DNA of 64,000 nt from Pleurodeles waltl (taxonomy: Eukaryota; Chordata; Amphibia; Caudata; Salamandridae), in the NCBI RefSeq assembly GCF_031143425.1, contig NW_027150016.1:62001-126000 (forward strand), in the 5' to 3' direction. Shown piece by piece: positions 22,118-34,835 of the stretch. A program made the position numbers and the translations under genes. The notes beneath the pieces are model-generated. The model had not been told where the DNA came from. It was given only the letters and a program-made list of their open reading frames with translations, and searched no databases. Numbering within the stretch: position 1 is the first letter of the stretch; each line of letters opens with the position of its first letter.

Positions 22118-24491
22118 TCCCATTCTGAGTAGGGATTTGAAAAAATTTCACATTTTTCATGACAAAAGGTGAAAAAAATCAAAATTTCATCTTTTTAGTC
22201 CCAAAAGTGAAAAAACAAATTTCAATATTTTTCTTCAAAAAAGTGACAAAGTCCCATTCTGAGTGGGCACTTAGAAAAAATTTAAACTTTTTTCATACAA
22301 AAAGTGAAAAAATCCAAATTGAATACATTTCTTCAAAAAAGTCGCAAAGTCCCACTCTGAATGGGGACTTAGAAAAAATTTCAACATTTATCGTCCAAAA
22401 AGGGAAAGCATCCAAATTTAATTTTCTTCTGCAAAGAAGCGATAAACTCCCATTCTGACAAGGGACTTGGAAGCTCTTTTAACTTTTTACAAAAGTTGAA
22501 TTTTTTTCTAAGTCCCATCTCATTATGAGATGGGACTTAGAAAAATATTCAACTTTTGTCTAAGTTGACATGTGTTCCGCTTCCCATGTCAGAATGGGAC
22601 ATTTCGACTTATTGGATGGAAAGATAAACTTTTTTGATCCAAATAGTGAAAAAGTGAAAATTCATAGTTTTTGTCAAAAATGTGACAAAGTCCCATTCTG
22701 AGTAGGGATTTGAAAACATTTCACATTTTTCATCTAAAAGGTGAAAAAAATCCAAATTTCATCTTTTTAGTCCCAAAAGTGAAAAAACAAATTTCAATAT
22801 TTTTCTTCAAAAAAGTGACAAAGTCCCATTCTGAGTGGGCACTTAGAAAAAAATTCAACTTTTTTCATCCAAAAAGTGAAAAAATCCAAATTTCATCTTT
22901 TTTAGTCCCAAAAGTAAAAAAATCAAATTTCATTTTTTTTCTTCAAAAAAGTGACAAAGTCCCATTGTGAGTGGGCACTTAGAAAAAATTTCTACTTTTT
23001 CATCCAAAAAGTGAAAAAATCCAAATTGAATACATTTCTTCAAAAAAGTCGCAAAGTCCCACTCTGAATGGGGACTTAGAAAAAATTTCAACATTTATCA
23101 TCCAAAAAGGGAAAGCATCCAAATTTAATTTTCTTCTGCAAAGAAGTGATAAACTCCCATTCTGACAAGGGCCTTAGAAGTTCTTTTGACTTTTTACAAA
23201 AGTTGAATTTTTTTCTAAGTCCCATCTCATTATGAGATGGGACTTAGAAAAATATTCAACTTTTGTCTAAGTTGACATGTGTTCCGCTTCCCATGTCAGA
23301 ATGGGACATTTCGACTTATTGGATGGAAAGATAAACTTTTTTGATCCAAATAGTGAAAAAGTGAATATTCATAGTTTTTGTCAAAAATGTGACAAAGTCC
23401 CATTCTGAGTAAGGATTTGAAAAAATTTCACATTTTTCATCCAAAAGGTGAAAAAAATCCAAATTTCATCTTTTTAGTCCCAAAAGTGAAAAAACAAATT
23501 TCAATATTTTTCTTCAAAAAAGTGACAAAGTCCCATTCTGAGTGGGCACTTAGAAAAAATTTCAACTTTTTTCATCCAAAAAGTGAAAAAATCAAAATTT
23601 CAATTTTTTAGTCCCAAAATTGAAAAAATCAAATTTCATTTTTTATCTTCAAAAAAGTGACAAAGTCCCATTGTGAGTGGGCACTTAGAAAAACATTCTA
23701 CTTTTTCATCCAAAAAGTGAAAAAATCCAAATTGAATACATTTCTTCAAAAAAGTCGCAAAGTCCCACTCTGAATGGGGACTTAGAAAAAATTTCAACAT
23801 TTATCGTCCAAAAAGGGAAAGCATCCAAATTTAATTTTCTTCTGCAAAGAAATGATAAACTCCCATTCTGACAAGGGCCTTAGAAGTTCTTTTGACTTTT
23901 TACAAAAGTTGAATTTTTTTCTAAGTCCCATCTCATTATGAGATGGGACTTAGAAAAATATTCAACTTTTGTCTAAGTTGACATGTGTTCCGCTTCCCAT
24001 GTCAGAATGGGACATTTTGACTTATTGGATGGAAAGATAAACTTTTTTGATCCAAATAGTGAAAAAGTGAAAATTCATAGTTTTTGTCAAAAATGTGACA
24101 AAGTCCCATTCTGAGTAGGGATTTGAAAAAATTTCACATTTTTCATCCAAAAGGTGAAAAAAATCCAAATTTCATCTTTTTAGTCCCAAAAGTGAAAAAA
24201 CACATTTCAATATTTTTCTTCAAAAAAGTGACAAAGTCCCATTCTGAGTGGGCACTTAGAAAAAATTTCTACTTTTTCATCCAAAAAGTGAAAAAATCCA
24301 AATTGAATACATTTCTTCAAAAAAGTCGCAAAGTCCCACTCTGAATGGGGACTTAGAAAAAATTTCAACATTTATCGTCCAAAAAGTGAAAGCATCCAAA
24401 TTTAATTTTCTTCTGCAAAGAAGCGATAAACTCCCATTCTGACAAGGGACTTGGAAGCTCTTTTGACTTTTTACTAAAGTTGATTTTTTTT

Positions 24492-25333
24492 CTAAGTCCC
24501 ATCTCATTATGAGATGGGACTTAGAAAAATATTCAACTTTTGTCTAAGTTGACATGTGTTCCGCTTCCCATGTCAGAATGGGACATTTCGACTTATTGGA
24601 TGGAAAGATAAACTTTTTTCATCCAAATAGTGAAAAAGTGAAAATTCATAGTTTTTGTCAAAAATTTGACAAAGTCCCATTCTGAGTAGGGATTTGAAAA
24701 AATTTCACATTTTTCATCCAAAAGGTGAAAAAAATCCAAATTTCATCTTTTTAGTCCCAAAAGTGAAAAAACAAATTTCAATATTTTTCTTCAAAAAAGT
24801 GACAAAGTCCCATTCTGAGTGGGCACTTAGAAAAAATTTCAACTTTTTTCATCCAAAAAGTGAAAAAATCCAAATTTCATCTTTTTTAGTCCCAAAAGTA
24901 AAAAAATCAAATTTCATTTTTTTTCTTCAAAAAAGTGACAAAGTCCCATTGTGAGTGGTCACTTAGAAAAAAATTCTACTTTTTCATCCAAAAAGTGAAA
25001 AAATCCAAATTTCATCTTTTTTAGTCCCAAAATTGAAAAAATAAAATTTCAATTTTTTTCTTCAAAAAAGTGACAAAGTCCCATTCAGAGTGGGCACTTA
25101 GAAAAAAATTCTACTTTTTCATCCAAAAAGTGAAAAAATCCAAATTGAATACATTTCTTCAAAAAAGTCGCAAAGTCCCACTCTGAATGGGGACTTAGAA
25201 AAAATTTCAACATTTATCGTCCAAAAAGGGAAAGCATCCAAATTTAATTTTCTTCTGCAAAGAAGCGATAAACTCCCATTCTGACAAGGGACTTGGAAGC
25301 TCTTTTAACTTTTTACAAAAGTTGAATTTTTTT
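24492..25333. repeat. C unit (842 bp), in copy 2 of the 7.9-kb block
   Basis: Equal in length to the C unit at 16596 and carrying the same private variants (gagtggtcac across 24953-24962 and cattcagag near 25083). Confidence 0.92.
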
Positions 25334-27317
25334 CTAAGTCCCATCTCATTATGAGATGGGACTTAGAAAAATATTCAACTTTTGTATAAGTTGACATGTG
25401 TTCCGCTTCCCATGTCAGAATGGGACATTTCGACTTATTGGATGGAAAGATAAACTTTTTTGATCCAAATAGTGAAAAAGTGAAAATTCATAGTTTTTGT
25501 CAAAAATGTGACAAAGTCCCATTCTGAGTAGGGATTTGAAAACATTTCACATTTTTCATCTAAAAGGTGAAAAAAATCCAAATTTCATCTTTTTAGTCCC
25601 AAAAGTGAAAAAACAAATTTCAATATTTTTCTTCAAAAAAGTGACAAAGTCCCATTCTGAGTGGGCACTTAGAAAAAATTTCAACTTTTTTCATCCAAAA
25701 AGTGAAAAAATCAAAATTTCAATTTTTTAGTCCCAAAATTGAAAAAATCAAATTTCATTTTTTATCTTCAAAAAAGTGACAAAGTCCCATTGTGAGTGGG
25801 CACTTAGAAAAACATTCTACTTTTTCATCCAAAAAGTGAAAAAATCCAAATTGAATACATTTCTTCAAAAAAGTCGCAAAGTCCCACTCTGAATGGGGAC
25901 TTAGAAAAAATTTCAACATTTATCGTCCAAAAAGGGAAAGCATCCAAATTTAATTTTCTTCTGCAAAGAAATGATAAACTCCCATTCTGACAAGGGCCTT
26001 AGAAGTTCTTTTGACTTTTTACAAAAGTTGAATTTTTTTCTAAGTCCCATCTCATTATGAGATGGGACTTAGAAAAATATTCAACTTTTGTCTAAGTTGA
26101 CATGTGTTCCGCTTCCCATGTCAGAATGGGACATTTCGACTTATTGGATGGAAAGATAAACTTTTTTGATCCAAATAGTGAAAAAGTGAAAATTCATAGT
26201 TTTTGTCAAAAATGTGACAAAGTCCCATTCTGAGTAGGGATTTGAAAAAATTTCACATTTTTCATCCAAAAGGTGAAAAAAATCCAAATTTCATCTTTTT
26301 AGTCCCAAAATTGAAAAAACACATTTCAATATTTTTCTTCAAAAAAGTGACAAAGTCCCATTCTGAGTGGGCACTTAGAAAAAATTTCTACTTTTTCATC
26401 CAAAAAGTGAAAAAATCCAAATTGAATACATTTCTTCAAAAAAGTCGCAAAGTCCCACTCTGAATGGGGACTTAGAAAAAATTTCAACATTTATCATCCA
26501 AAAAGGGAAAGCATCCAAATTTAATTCTCTTCTGCAAAGAAGTGATAAACTCCCATTCTGACAAGGGCCTTAGAAGTTCTTTTGACTTTTTACAAAAGTT
26601 GAATTTTTTTCTAAGTCCCATCTCATTATGAGATGGGACTTAGAAAAATATTCAACTTTTGTCTAAGTTGACATGTGTTCCGCTTCCCATGTCAGAATGG
26701 GACATTTCGACTTATTGGATGGAAAGATAAACTTTTTTGATCCAAATAGTGAAAAAGTGAAAATTCATAGTTTTTGTCAAAAATGTGACAAAGTCCCATT
26801 CTGAGTAGGGATTTGAAAAAATTTCACATTTTTCATCCAAAAGGTGAAAAAAATCCAAATTTCATCTTTTTCGTCCCAAAAGTGAAAAAACAAATTTCAA
26901 TATTTTTCTTCAAAAAAGTGACAAAGTCCCATTCTGAGTGGGCACTTAGAAAAAAATTTAACTTTTTTCATCCAAAAAGTGAAAAAATCCAAATTTCATC
27001 TTTTTTAGTCCCAAAAGTAAAAAAATCAAATTTCATTTTTTTTCTTCAAAAAAGTGACAAAGTCCCATTCTGAGTGGGCACTTAGAAAAAATTTCTACTT
27101 TTTCATCCAAAAAGTGAAAAAATCCAAATTGAATACATTTCTTCAAAAAAGTCGCAAAGTCGCACTCTGAATGGGGACTTAGAAAAAATTTCAACATTTA
27201 TCATCCAAAAAGGGAAAGCATCCAAATTTAATTTTCTTCTGCAAAGAAGTGATAAACTCCCATTCTGACAAGGGCCTTAGAAGTTCTTTTGACTTTTTAC
27301 AAAAGTTGATTTTTTTT

Positions 27318-27985
27318 CTAAGTCCCATCTCATTATGAGATGGGACTTAGAAAAATATTCAACTTTTGTCTAAGTTGACATGTGTTCCGCTTCCCATGTC
27401 AGAATGAGACATTTCGACTTATTGGATGGAAAGATAAACTTTTTTGATCCAAATAGTGAAAAAGTGAAAATTCATAGTTTTTGTCAAAAATGTGACAAAG
27501 TCCCATTCTGAGTAGGGATATGAAAAAATTTCAAATTTTTCATCCAAAAGGTGAAAAAAATCAAAATTTCATCTTTTTAGTCCCAAAAGTGAAAAAACAC
27601 ATTTCAATATTTTTCTTCAAAAAAGTGACAAAGTCCCATTGTGAGTGGGCACTTAGAAAAAATTTCTACTTTTTCATCCAAAAAGTGAAAAAATCCAAAT
27701 TGAATACATTTCTTCAAAAAAGTGACAAAGTCCCATTCTGAGTGGGCACTTAGAAAAAATTTCTACTTTTTCATCCAAAAAGTGAAAAAATCCAAATTGA
27801 ATACATTTCTTCAAAAAAGTCGCAAAGTCGCACTCTGAATGGGGACTTAGAAAAAATTTCAACATTTATCATCCAAAAAGGGAAAGCATCCAAATTTAAT
27901 TTTCTTCTGCAAAGAAGTGATAAACTCCCATTCTGACAAGGGCCTTAGAAGTTCTTTTGACTTTTTACAAAAGTTGATTTTTTTT
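27318..27985. repeat. E unit (668 bp), duplicated d module, copy 2
   Basis: Same structure as 19420-20087, including the cattgtgag/cattctgag pair of d modules and the cgcactctg e core. It lies 7,898 bp downstream as part of the second 7.9-kb block. Confidence 0.92.
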
Positions 27986-29262
27986 CTAAGTCCCATCTCA
28001 TTATGAGATGGGACTTAGAAAAATATTCAACTTTTGTCTAAGTTGACATGTGTTCCGCTTCCCATGTCAGAATGGGACATTTCGACTTATTGGATGGAAA
28101 GATAAACTTTTTTGATCCAAATAGTGAAAAAGTGAAAATTCATAGTTTTTGTCAAAAATGTGACAAAGTCCCATTCTGAGTAGGGATATGAAAAAATTTC
28201 AAATTTTTCATCCAAAAGGTGAAAAAAATCAAAATTTCATCTTTTTAGTCCCAAAAGTGAAAAAACACATTTCAATATTTTTCTTCAAAAAAGTGACAAA
28301 GTCCCATTGTGAGTGGGCACTTAGAAAAAATTTCTACTTTTTCATCCAAAAAGTGAAAAAATCCAAATTGAATACATTTCTTCAAAAAAGTCGCAAAGTC
28401 CCACTCTGAATGGGGACTTAGAAAAAATTTCAACATTTATCATCCAAAAAGGGAAAGCATCCAAATTTAATTTTCTTCTGCAAAGAAGTGATAAACTCCC
28501 ATTCTGACAAGGGCCTTAGAAGTTCTTTTGACTTTTTACAAAAGTTGATTTTTTTTCTAAGTCCCATCTCATTATGAGATGGGACTTAGAAAAATATTCA
28601 ACTTTTGTCTAAGTTGACATGTGTTCCGCTTCCCATGTCAGAATGGGACATTTCGACTTATTGGATGGAAAGATAAACTTTTTTGATCCAAATAGTGAAA
28701 AAGTGAATATTCATAGTTTTTGTCAAAAATGTGACAAAGTCCCATTCTGAGTAGGGATTTGAAAAAATTTCACATTTTTCATCCAAAAGGTGAAAAAAAT
28801 CCAAATTTCATCTTTTTAGTCCCAAAAGTGAAAAAACAAATTTCAATATTTTTCTTCAAAAAAGTGACAAAGTCCCATTCTGAGTGGGCACTTAGAAAAA
28901 ATTTCAACTTTTTTCATCCAAAAAGTGAAAAAATCAAAATTTCAATTTTTTAGTCCCAAAATTGAAAAAATCAAATTTCATTTTTTATCTTCAAAAAAGT
29001 GACAAAGTCCCATTGTGAGTGGGCACTTAGAAAAACATTCTACTTTTTCATCCAAAAAGTGAAAAAATCCAAATTGAATACATTTCTTCAAAAAAGTCGC
29101 AAAGTCCCACTCTGAATGGGGACTTAGAAAAAATTTCAACATTTATCGTCCAAAAAGGGAAAGCATCCAAATTTAATTTTCTTCTGCAAAGAAATGATAA
29201 ACTCCCATTCTGACAAGGGCCTTAGAAGTTCTTTTGACTTTTTACAAAAGTTGAATTTTTTT

Positions 29263-32049
29263 CTAAGTCCCATCTCATTATGAGATGGGACTTAGAAAAA
29301 TATTCAACTTTTGTCTAAGTTGACATGTGTTCCGCTTCCCATGTCAGAATGGGACATTTCGACTTATTGGATGGAAAGATAAACTTTTTTGATCCAAATA
29401 GTGAAAAAGTGAAAATTCATAGTTTTTGTCAAAAATGTGACAAAGTCCCATTCTGAGTAGGGATTTGAAAAAATTTCACATTTTTCATCCAAAAGGTGAA
29501 AAAAATCCAAATTTCATCTTTTTAGTCCCAAAAGTGAAAAAACACATTTCAATATTTTTCTTCAAAAAAGTGACAAAGTCCCATTCTGAGTGGGCACTTA
29601 GAAAAAATTTCTACTTTTTCATCCAAAAAGTGAAAAAATCCAAATTGAATACATTTCTTCAAAAAAGTCGCAAAGTCCCACTCTGAATGGGGACTTAGAA
29701 AAAATTTCAACATTTATCATCCAAAAAGGGAAAGCATCCAAATTTAATTCTCTTCTGCAAAGAAGTGATAAACTCCCATTCTGACAAGGGCCTTAGAAGT
29801 TCTTTTGACTTTTTACAAAAGTTTAATTTTTTTCTAAGTCCCATCTCATTATGAGATGGGACTTAGAAAAATATTCAACTTTTGTCTAAGTTGACATGTG
29901 TTCCGCTTCCCATGTCAGAATGGGACATTTCGACTTATTGGATGGAAAGATAAACTTTTTTGATCCAAATAGTGAAAAAGTGAAAATTCATAGTTTTTGT
30001 AAAAAATGTGACAAAGTCCCATTCTGAGTAGGGATTTGAAAAAATTTCACATTTTTCATCCAAAAGGTGAAAAAAATCCAAATTTCATCTTTTTCGTCCC
30101 AAAAGTGAAAAAACAAATTTCAATATTTTTCTTCAAAAAAGTGACAAAGTCCCATTCTGAGTGGGCACTTAGAAAAAAATTTAACTTTTTTCATCCAAAA
30201 AGTGAAAAAATCCAAATTTCATCTTTTTTAGTCCCAAAAGTAAAAAAATCAAATTTCATTTTTTTTCTTCAAAAAAGTGACAAAGTCCCATTCTGAGTGG
30301 GCACTTAGAAAAAATTTCTACTTTTTCATCCAAAAAGTGAAAAAATCCAAATTGAATACATTTCTTCAAAAAAGTCGCAAAGTCGCACTCTGAATGGGGA
30401 CTTAGAAAAAATTTCAACATTTATCATCCAAAAAGGGAAAGCATCCAAATTTAATTTTCTTCTGCAAAGAAGTGATAAACTCCCATTCTGACAAGGGCCT
30501 TAGAAGTTCTTTTGACTTTTTACAAAAGTTGATTTTTTTTCTAAGTCCCATCTCATTATGAGATGGGACTTAGAAAAATATTCAACTTTTGTCTAAGTTG
30601 ACATGTGTTCCGCTTCCCATGTCAGAATGGGACATTTCGACTTATTGGATGGAAAGATAAACTTTTTTGATCCAAATAGTGAAAAAGTGAAAATTCATAG
30701 TTTTTGTCAAAAATGTGACAAAGTCCCATTCTGAGTAGGGATATGAAAAAATTTCAAATTTTTCATCCAAAAGGTGAAAAAAATCCAAATTTCATCTTTT
30801 TAGTCCCAAAAGTGAAAAAACACATTTCAATATTTTTCTTCAAAAAAGTGACAAAGTCCCATTCTGAGTGGGCACTTAGAAAAAATTTCTACTTTTTCAT
30901 CCAAAAAGTGAAAAAATCCAAATTGAATACATTTCTTCAAAAAAGTCGCAAAGTCCCACTCTGAATGGGGACTTAGAAAAAATTTCAACATTTATCATCC
31001 AAAAAGGGAAAGCATCCAAATTTAATTCTCTTCTGCAAAGAAGTGATAAACTCCCATTCTGACAAGGGCCTTAGAAGTTCTTTTGACTTTTTACAAAAGT
31101 TGAATTTTTTTCTAAGTCCCATCTCATTATGAGATGGGACTTAGAAAAATATTCAACTTTTGTCTAAGTTGACATGTGTTCCGCTTCCCATGTCAGAATG
31201 GGACATTTCGACTTATTGGATGGAAAGATAAACTTTTTTGATCCAAATAGTGAAAAAGTGAAAATTCATAGTTTTTGTCAAAAATGTGACAAAGTCCCAT
31301 TCTGATTAGGGATTTGAAAAAATTTCACATTTTTCATCCAAAAGGTGAAAAAAATCCAAATTTCATCTTTTTAGTCCCAAAAGTGAAAAAACAAATTTCA
31401 ATATTTTTCTTCAAAAAAGTGACAAATTCCCATTCTGAGTGGGCACTTAGAAAAAATGTCAACTTTTTTCATCCAAAAAGTGAAAAAATCAAAATTTCAA
31501 TTTTTTTGTCCCAAAATTGAAAAAATCAAATTTCAATTTTTTTCTTCAAAAAAGTGACAAAGTCCCATTCTGAGTGGGCACTTAGAAAAAAATTCTACTT
31601 TTTCATCCAAAAAGTGAAAAAATCCAAATTGAATACATTTCTTCAAAAAAGTCGCAAAGTCCCACTCTCAATGGGGACTTAGAAAAAATTTCAACATTTA
31701 TCGTCCAAAAAGTGAAAAAATCAAAATTTCAATTTTTTAGTCCCAAAATTGAAAAAATCAAATTTCAATTTTTTTCTTCAAAAAAGTGACAAAGTCCCAT
31801 TCTGAGTGGGCACTTAGAAAAACATTCTACTTTTTCATCCAAAAAGTGAAAAAATCCAAATTGAATACATTTCTTCAAAAAAGTCGCAAAGTCCCACTCT
31901 GAATGGGGACTTAGAAAAAATGTCAACATTTATCGTCCAAAAAGGGAAAGCATCCAAATTTAATTTTCTTCTGCAAAGAAATGATAAACTCCCATTCTGA
32001 CAAGGGCCTTAGAAGTTCTTTTGACTTTTTACAAAAGTTGAATTTTTTT
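29263..32049. repeat. 2,787-bp higher-order block, copy 1 (A B A D)
   Basis: Hairpins are at 29263, 29834, 30541 and 31112, with unit lengths 571, 707, 571 and 938. The next four units repeat the order at a shift of 2,787. Its first A unit (29263-29833) is also the last unit of the second 7.9-kb block, so the two blocks overlap. Confidence 0.9.
31112..32049. repeat. D unit (938 bp), second copy, with core positions
   Basis: The cores fall at 31295 (c), 31428 (c'), 31563 (d), 31660 (e/c' fusion), 31795 (second d), 31892 (e), 31990 (f) and 32055 (hairpin). Intervals are 133, 135, 97, 135, 97, 98 and 65. The c core has gattaggg and the c' core gacaaattcccat, marks shared by the D units at 33899 and 42366. 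Confidence 0.93.
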
Positions 32050-34835
32050 CTAAGTCCCATCTCATTATGAGATGGGACTTAGAAAAATATTCAACTTTTG
32101 TCTAAGTTGACATGTGTTCCGCTTCCCATGTCAGAATGGGACATTTCGACTTATTGGATGGAAAGATAAACTTTTTTGATCCAAATAGTGAAAAAGTGAA
32201 AATTCATAGTTTTTGTCAAAAATGTGACAAAGTCCCATTCTGAGTAGGGATTTGAAAAAATTTCACATTTTTCATCCAAAAGGTGAAAAAAATCCAAATT
32301 TCATCTTTTTAGTCCCAAAAGTGAAAAAACACATTTCAATATTTTTCTTCAAAAAAGTGACAAAGTCCCATTCTGAGTGGGCACTTAGAAAAAATTTCTA
32401 CTTTTTCATCCAAAAAGTGAAAAAATCCAAATTGAATACATTTCTTCAAAAAAGTCGCAAAGTCCCACTCTGAATGGGGACTTAGAAAAAATTTCAACAT
32501 TTATCATCCAAAAAGGGAAAGCATCCAAATTTAATTCTCTTCTGCAAAGAAGTGATAAACTCCCATTCTGACAAGGGCCTTAGAAGTTCTTTTGACTTTT
32601 TACAAAAGTTGAATTTTTTTCTAAGTCCCATCTCATTATGAGATGGGACTTAGAAAAATATTCAACTTTTGTCTAAGTTGACATGTGTTCCGCTTCCCAT
32701 GTCAGAATGGGACATTTCGACTTATTGGATGGAAAGATAAACTTTTTTGATCCAAATAGTGAAAAAGTGAAAATTCATAGTTTTTGTCAAAAATGTGACA
32801 AAGTCCCATTCTGAGTAGGGATTTGAAAAAATTTCACATTTTTCATCCAAAAGGTGAAAAAAATCCAAATTTCATCTTTTTCGTCCCAAAAGTGAAAAAA
32901 CAAATTTCAATATTTTTCTTCAAAAAAGTGACAAAGTCCCATTCTGAGTGGGCACTTAGAAAAAAATTTAACTTTTTTCATCCAAAAAGTGAAAAAATCC
33001 AAATTTCATCTTTTTTAGTCCCAAAAGTAAAAAAATCAAATTTCATTTTTTTTCTTCAAAAAAGTGACAAAGTCCCATTCTGAGTGGGCACTTAGAAAAA
33101 ATTTCTACTTTTTCATCCAAAAAGTGAAAAAATCCAAATTGAATACATTTCTTCAAAAAAGTCGCAAAGTCGCACTCTGAATGGGGACTTAGAAAAAATT
33201 TCAACATTTATCATCCAAAAAGGGAAAGCATCCAAATTTAATTTTCTTCTGCAAAGAAGTGATAAACTCCCATTCTGACAAGGGCCTTAGAAGTTCTTTT
33301 GACTTTTTACAAAAGTTGATTTTTTTTCTAAGTCCCATCTCATTATGAGATGGGACTTAGAAAAATATTCAACTTTTGTCTAAGTTGACATGTGTTCCGC
33401 TTCCCATGTCAGAATGGGACATTTCGACTTATTGGATGGAAAGATAAACTTTTTTGATCCAAATAGTGAAAAAGTGAAAATTCATAGTTTTTGTCAAAAA
33501 TGTGACAAAGTCCCATTCTGAGTAGGGATATGAAAAAATTTCAAATTTTTCATCCAAAAGGTGAAAAAAATCAAAATTTCATCTTTTTAGTCCCAAAAGT
33601 GAAAAAACACATTTCAATATTTTTCTTCAAAAAAGTGACAAAGTCCCATTCTGAGTGGGCACTTAGAAAAAATTTCTACTTTTTCATCCAAAAAGTGAAA
33701 AAATCCAAATTGAATACATTTCTTCAAAAAAGTCGCAAAGTCCCACTCTGAATGGGGACTTAGAAAAAATTTCAACATTTATCATCCAAAAAGGGAAAGC
33801 ATCCAAATTTAATTCTCTTCTGCAAAGAAGTGATAAACTCCCATTCTGACAAGGGCCTTAGAAGTTCTTTTGACTTTTTACAAAAGTTGAATTTTTTTCT
33901 AAGTCCCATCTCATTATGAGATGGGACTTAGAAAAATATTCAACTTTTGTCTAAGTTGACATGTGTTCCGCTTCCCATGTCAGAATGGGACATTTCGACT
34001 TATTGGATGGAAAGATAAACTTTTTTGATCCAAATAGTGAAAAAGTGAAAATTCATAGTTTTTGTCAAAAATGTGACAAAGTCCCATTCTGATTAGGGAT
34101 TTGAAAAAATTTCACATTTTTCATCCAAAAGGTGAAAAAAATCCAAATTTCATCTTTTTAGTCCCAAAAGTGAAAAAACAAATTTCAATATTTTTCTTCA
34201 AAAAAGTGACAAATTCCCATTCTGAGTGGGCACTTAGAAAAAATGTCAACTTTTTTCATCCAAAAAGTGAAAAAATCAAAATTTCAATTTTTTTGTCCCA
34301 AAATTGAAAAAATCAAATTTCAATTTTTTTCTTCAAAAAAGTGACAAAGTCCCATTCTGAGTGGGCACTTAGAAAAAAATTCTACTTTTTCATCCAAAAA
34401 GTGAAAAAATCCAAATTGAATACATTTCTTCAAAAAAGTCGCAAAGTCCCACTCTCAATGGGGACTTAGAAAAAATTTCAACATTTATCGTCCAAAAAGT
34501 GAAAAAATCTAAATTTCAATTTTTTAGTCCCAAAATTGAAAAAATCAAATTTCAATTTTTTTCTTCAAAAAAGTGACAAAGTCCCATTCTGAGTGGGCAC
34601 TTAGAAAAAAAATCTACTTTTTCATCCAAAAAGTGAAAAAATCCAAATTGAATACATTTCTTCAAAAATGTCGCAAAGTCCCACTCTGAATGGGGACTTA
34701 GAAAAAATTTCAACATTTATCGTCCAAAAAGGGAAAGCATCCAAATTTAATTTTCTTCTGCAAAGAAGTGATAAACTCCCATCCTGACAAGGGCCTTAGA
34801 AGTTCTTTTGACATTTACAAAAGTTGAATTTTTTT
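32050..34835. repeat. 2,787-bp higher-order block, copy 2 (A B A D)
   Basis: Hairpins are at 32050, 32621, 33328 and 33899; unit lengths are 571, 707, 571 and 937. It matches copy 1 closely through the first part of its D unit. The end of the D unit switches to the version seen at 12757 (gaaaaaaaatctac and catcctgaca), so the last part has a different ancestry. Confidence 0.9.
33899..34835. repeat. D unit (937 bp), third copy
   Basis: The first part matches the D unit at 31112. The final d-e-f part carries aaaaatgtcgcaaag, catcctgaca and gacatttac, as in the first D unit at 11817. The junction therefore lies between about 34.50 and 34.62 kb. Confidence 0.85.

Larger units (their letters stand above)
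21935..29833. repeat. 7.9-kb higher-order block, copy 2 (12 units)
   Basis: The same 12-unit order as 14039-21934 with lengths 573, 707, 706, 571, 842, 706, 571, 707, 668, 571, 706 and 571, total 7,899 bp. Hairpins start at 21935, 22508, 23215, 23921, 24492, 25334, 26040, 26611, 27318, 27986, 28557 and 29263. The shift to copy 1 is constant at 7,896 until about 19.13 kb, then rises to 7,899. The differences I saw are three single-base deletions in copy 1 (near 19136, 19155 and 20390) and two substitutions (20590 and 20804). Both copies end with the private agtttaat variant. Confidence 0.95.

Noticed and set aside
14039..29833. Treating the 7.9-kb duplication as certainly biological
   Set aside because: Near-identity of two adjacent blocks can also come from assembly. 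Without reads spanning both copies I kept it as a finding to verify, not as a proven event.
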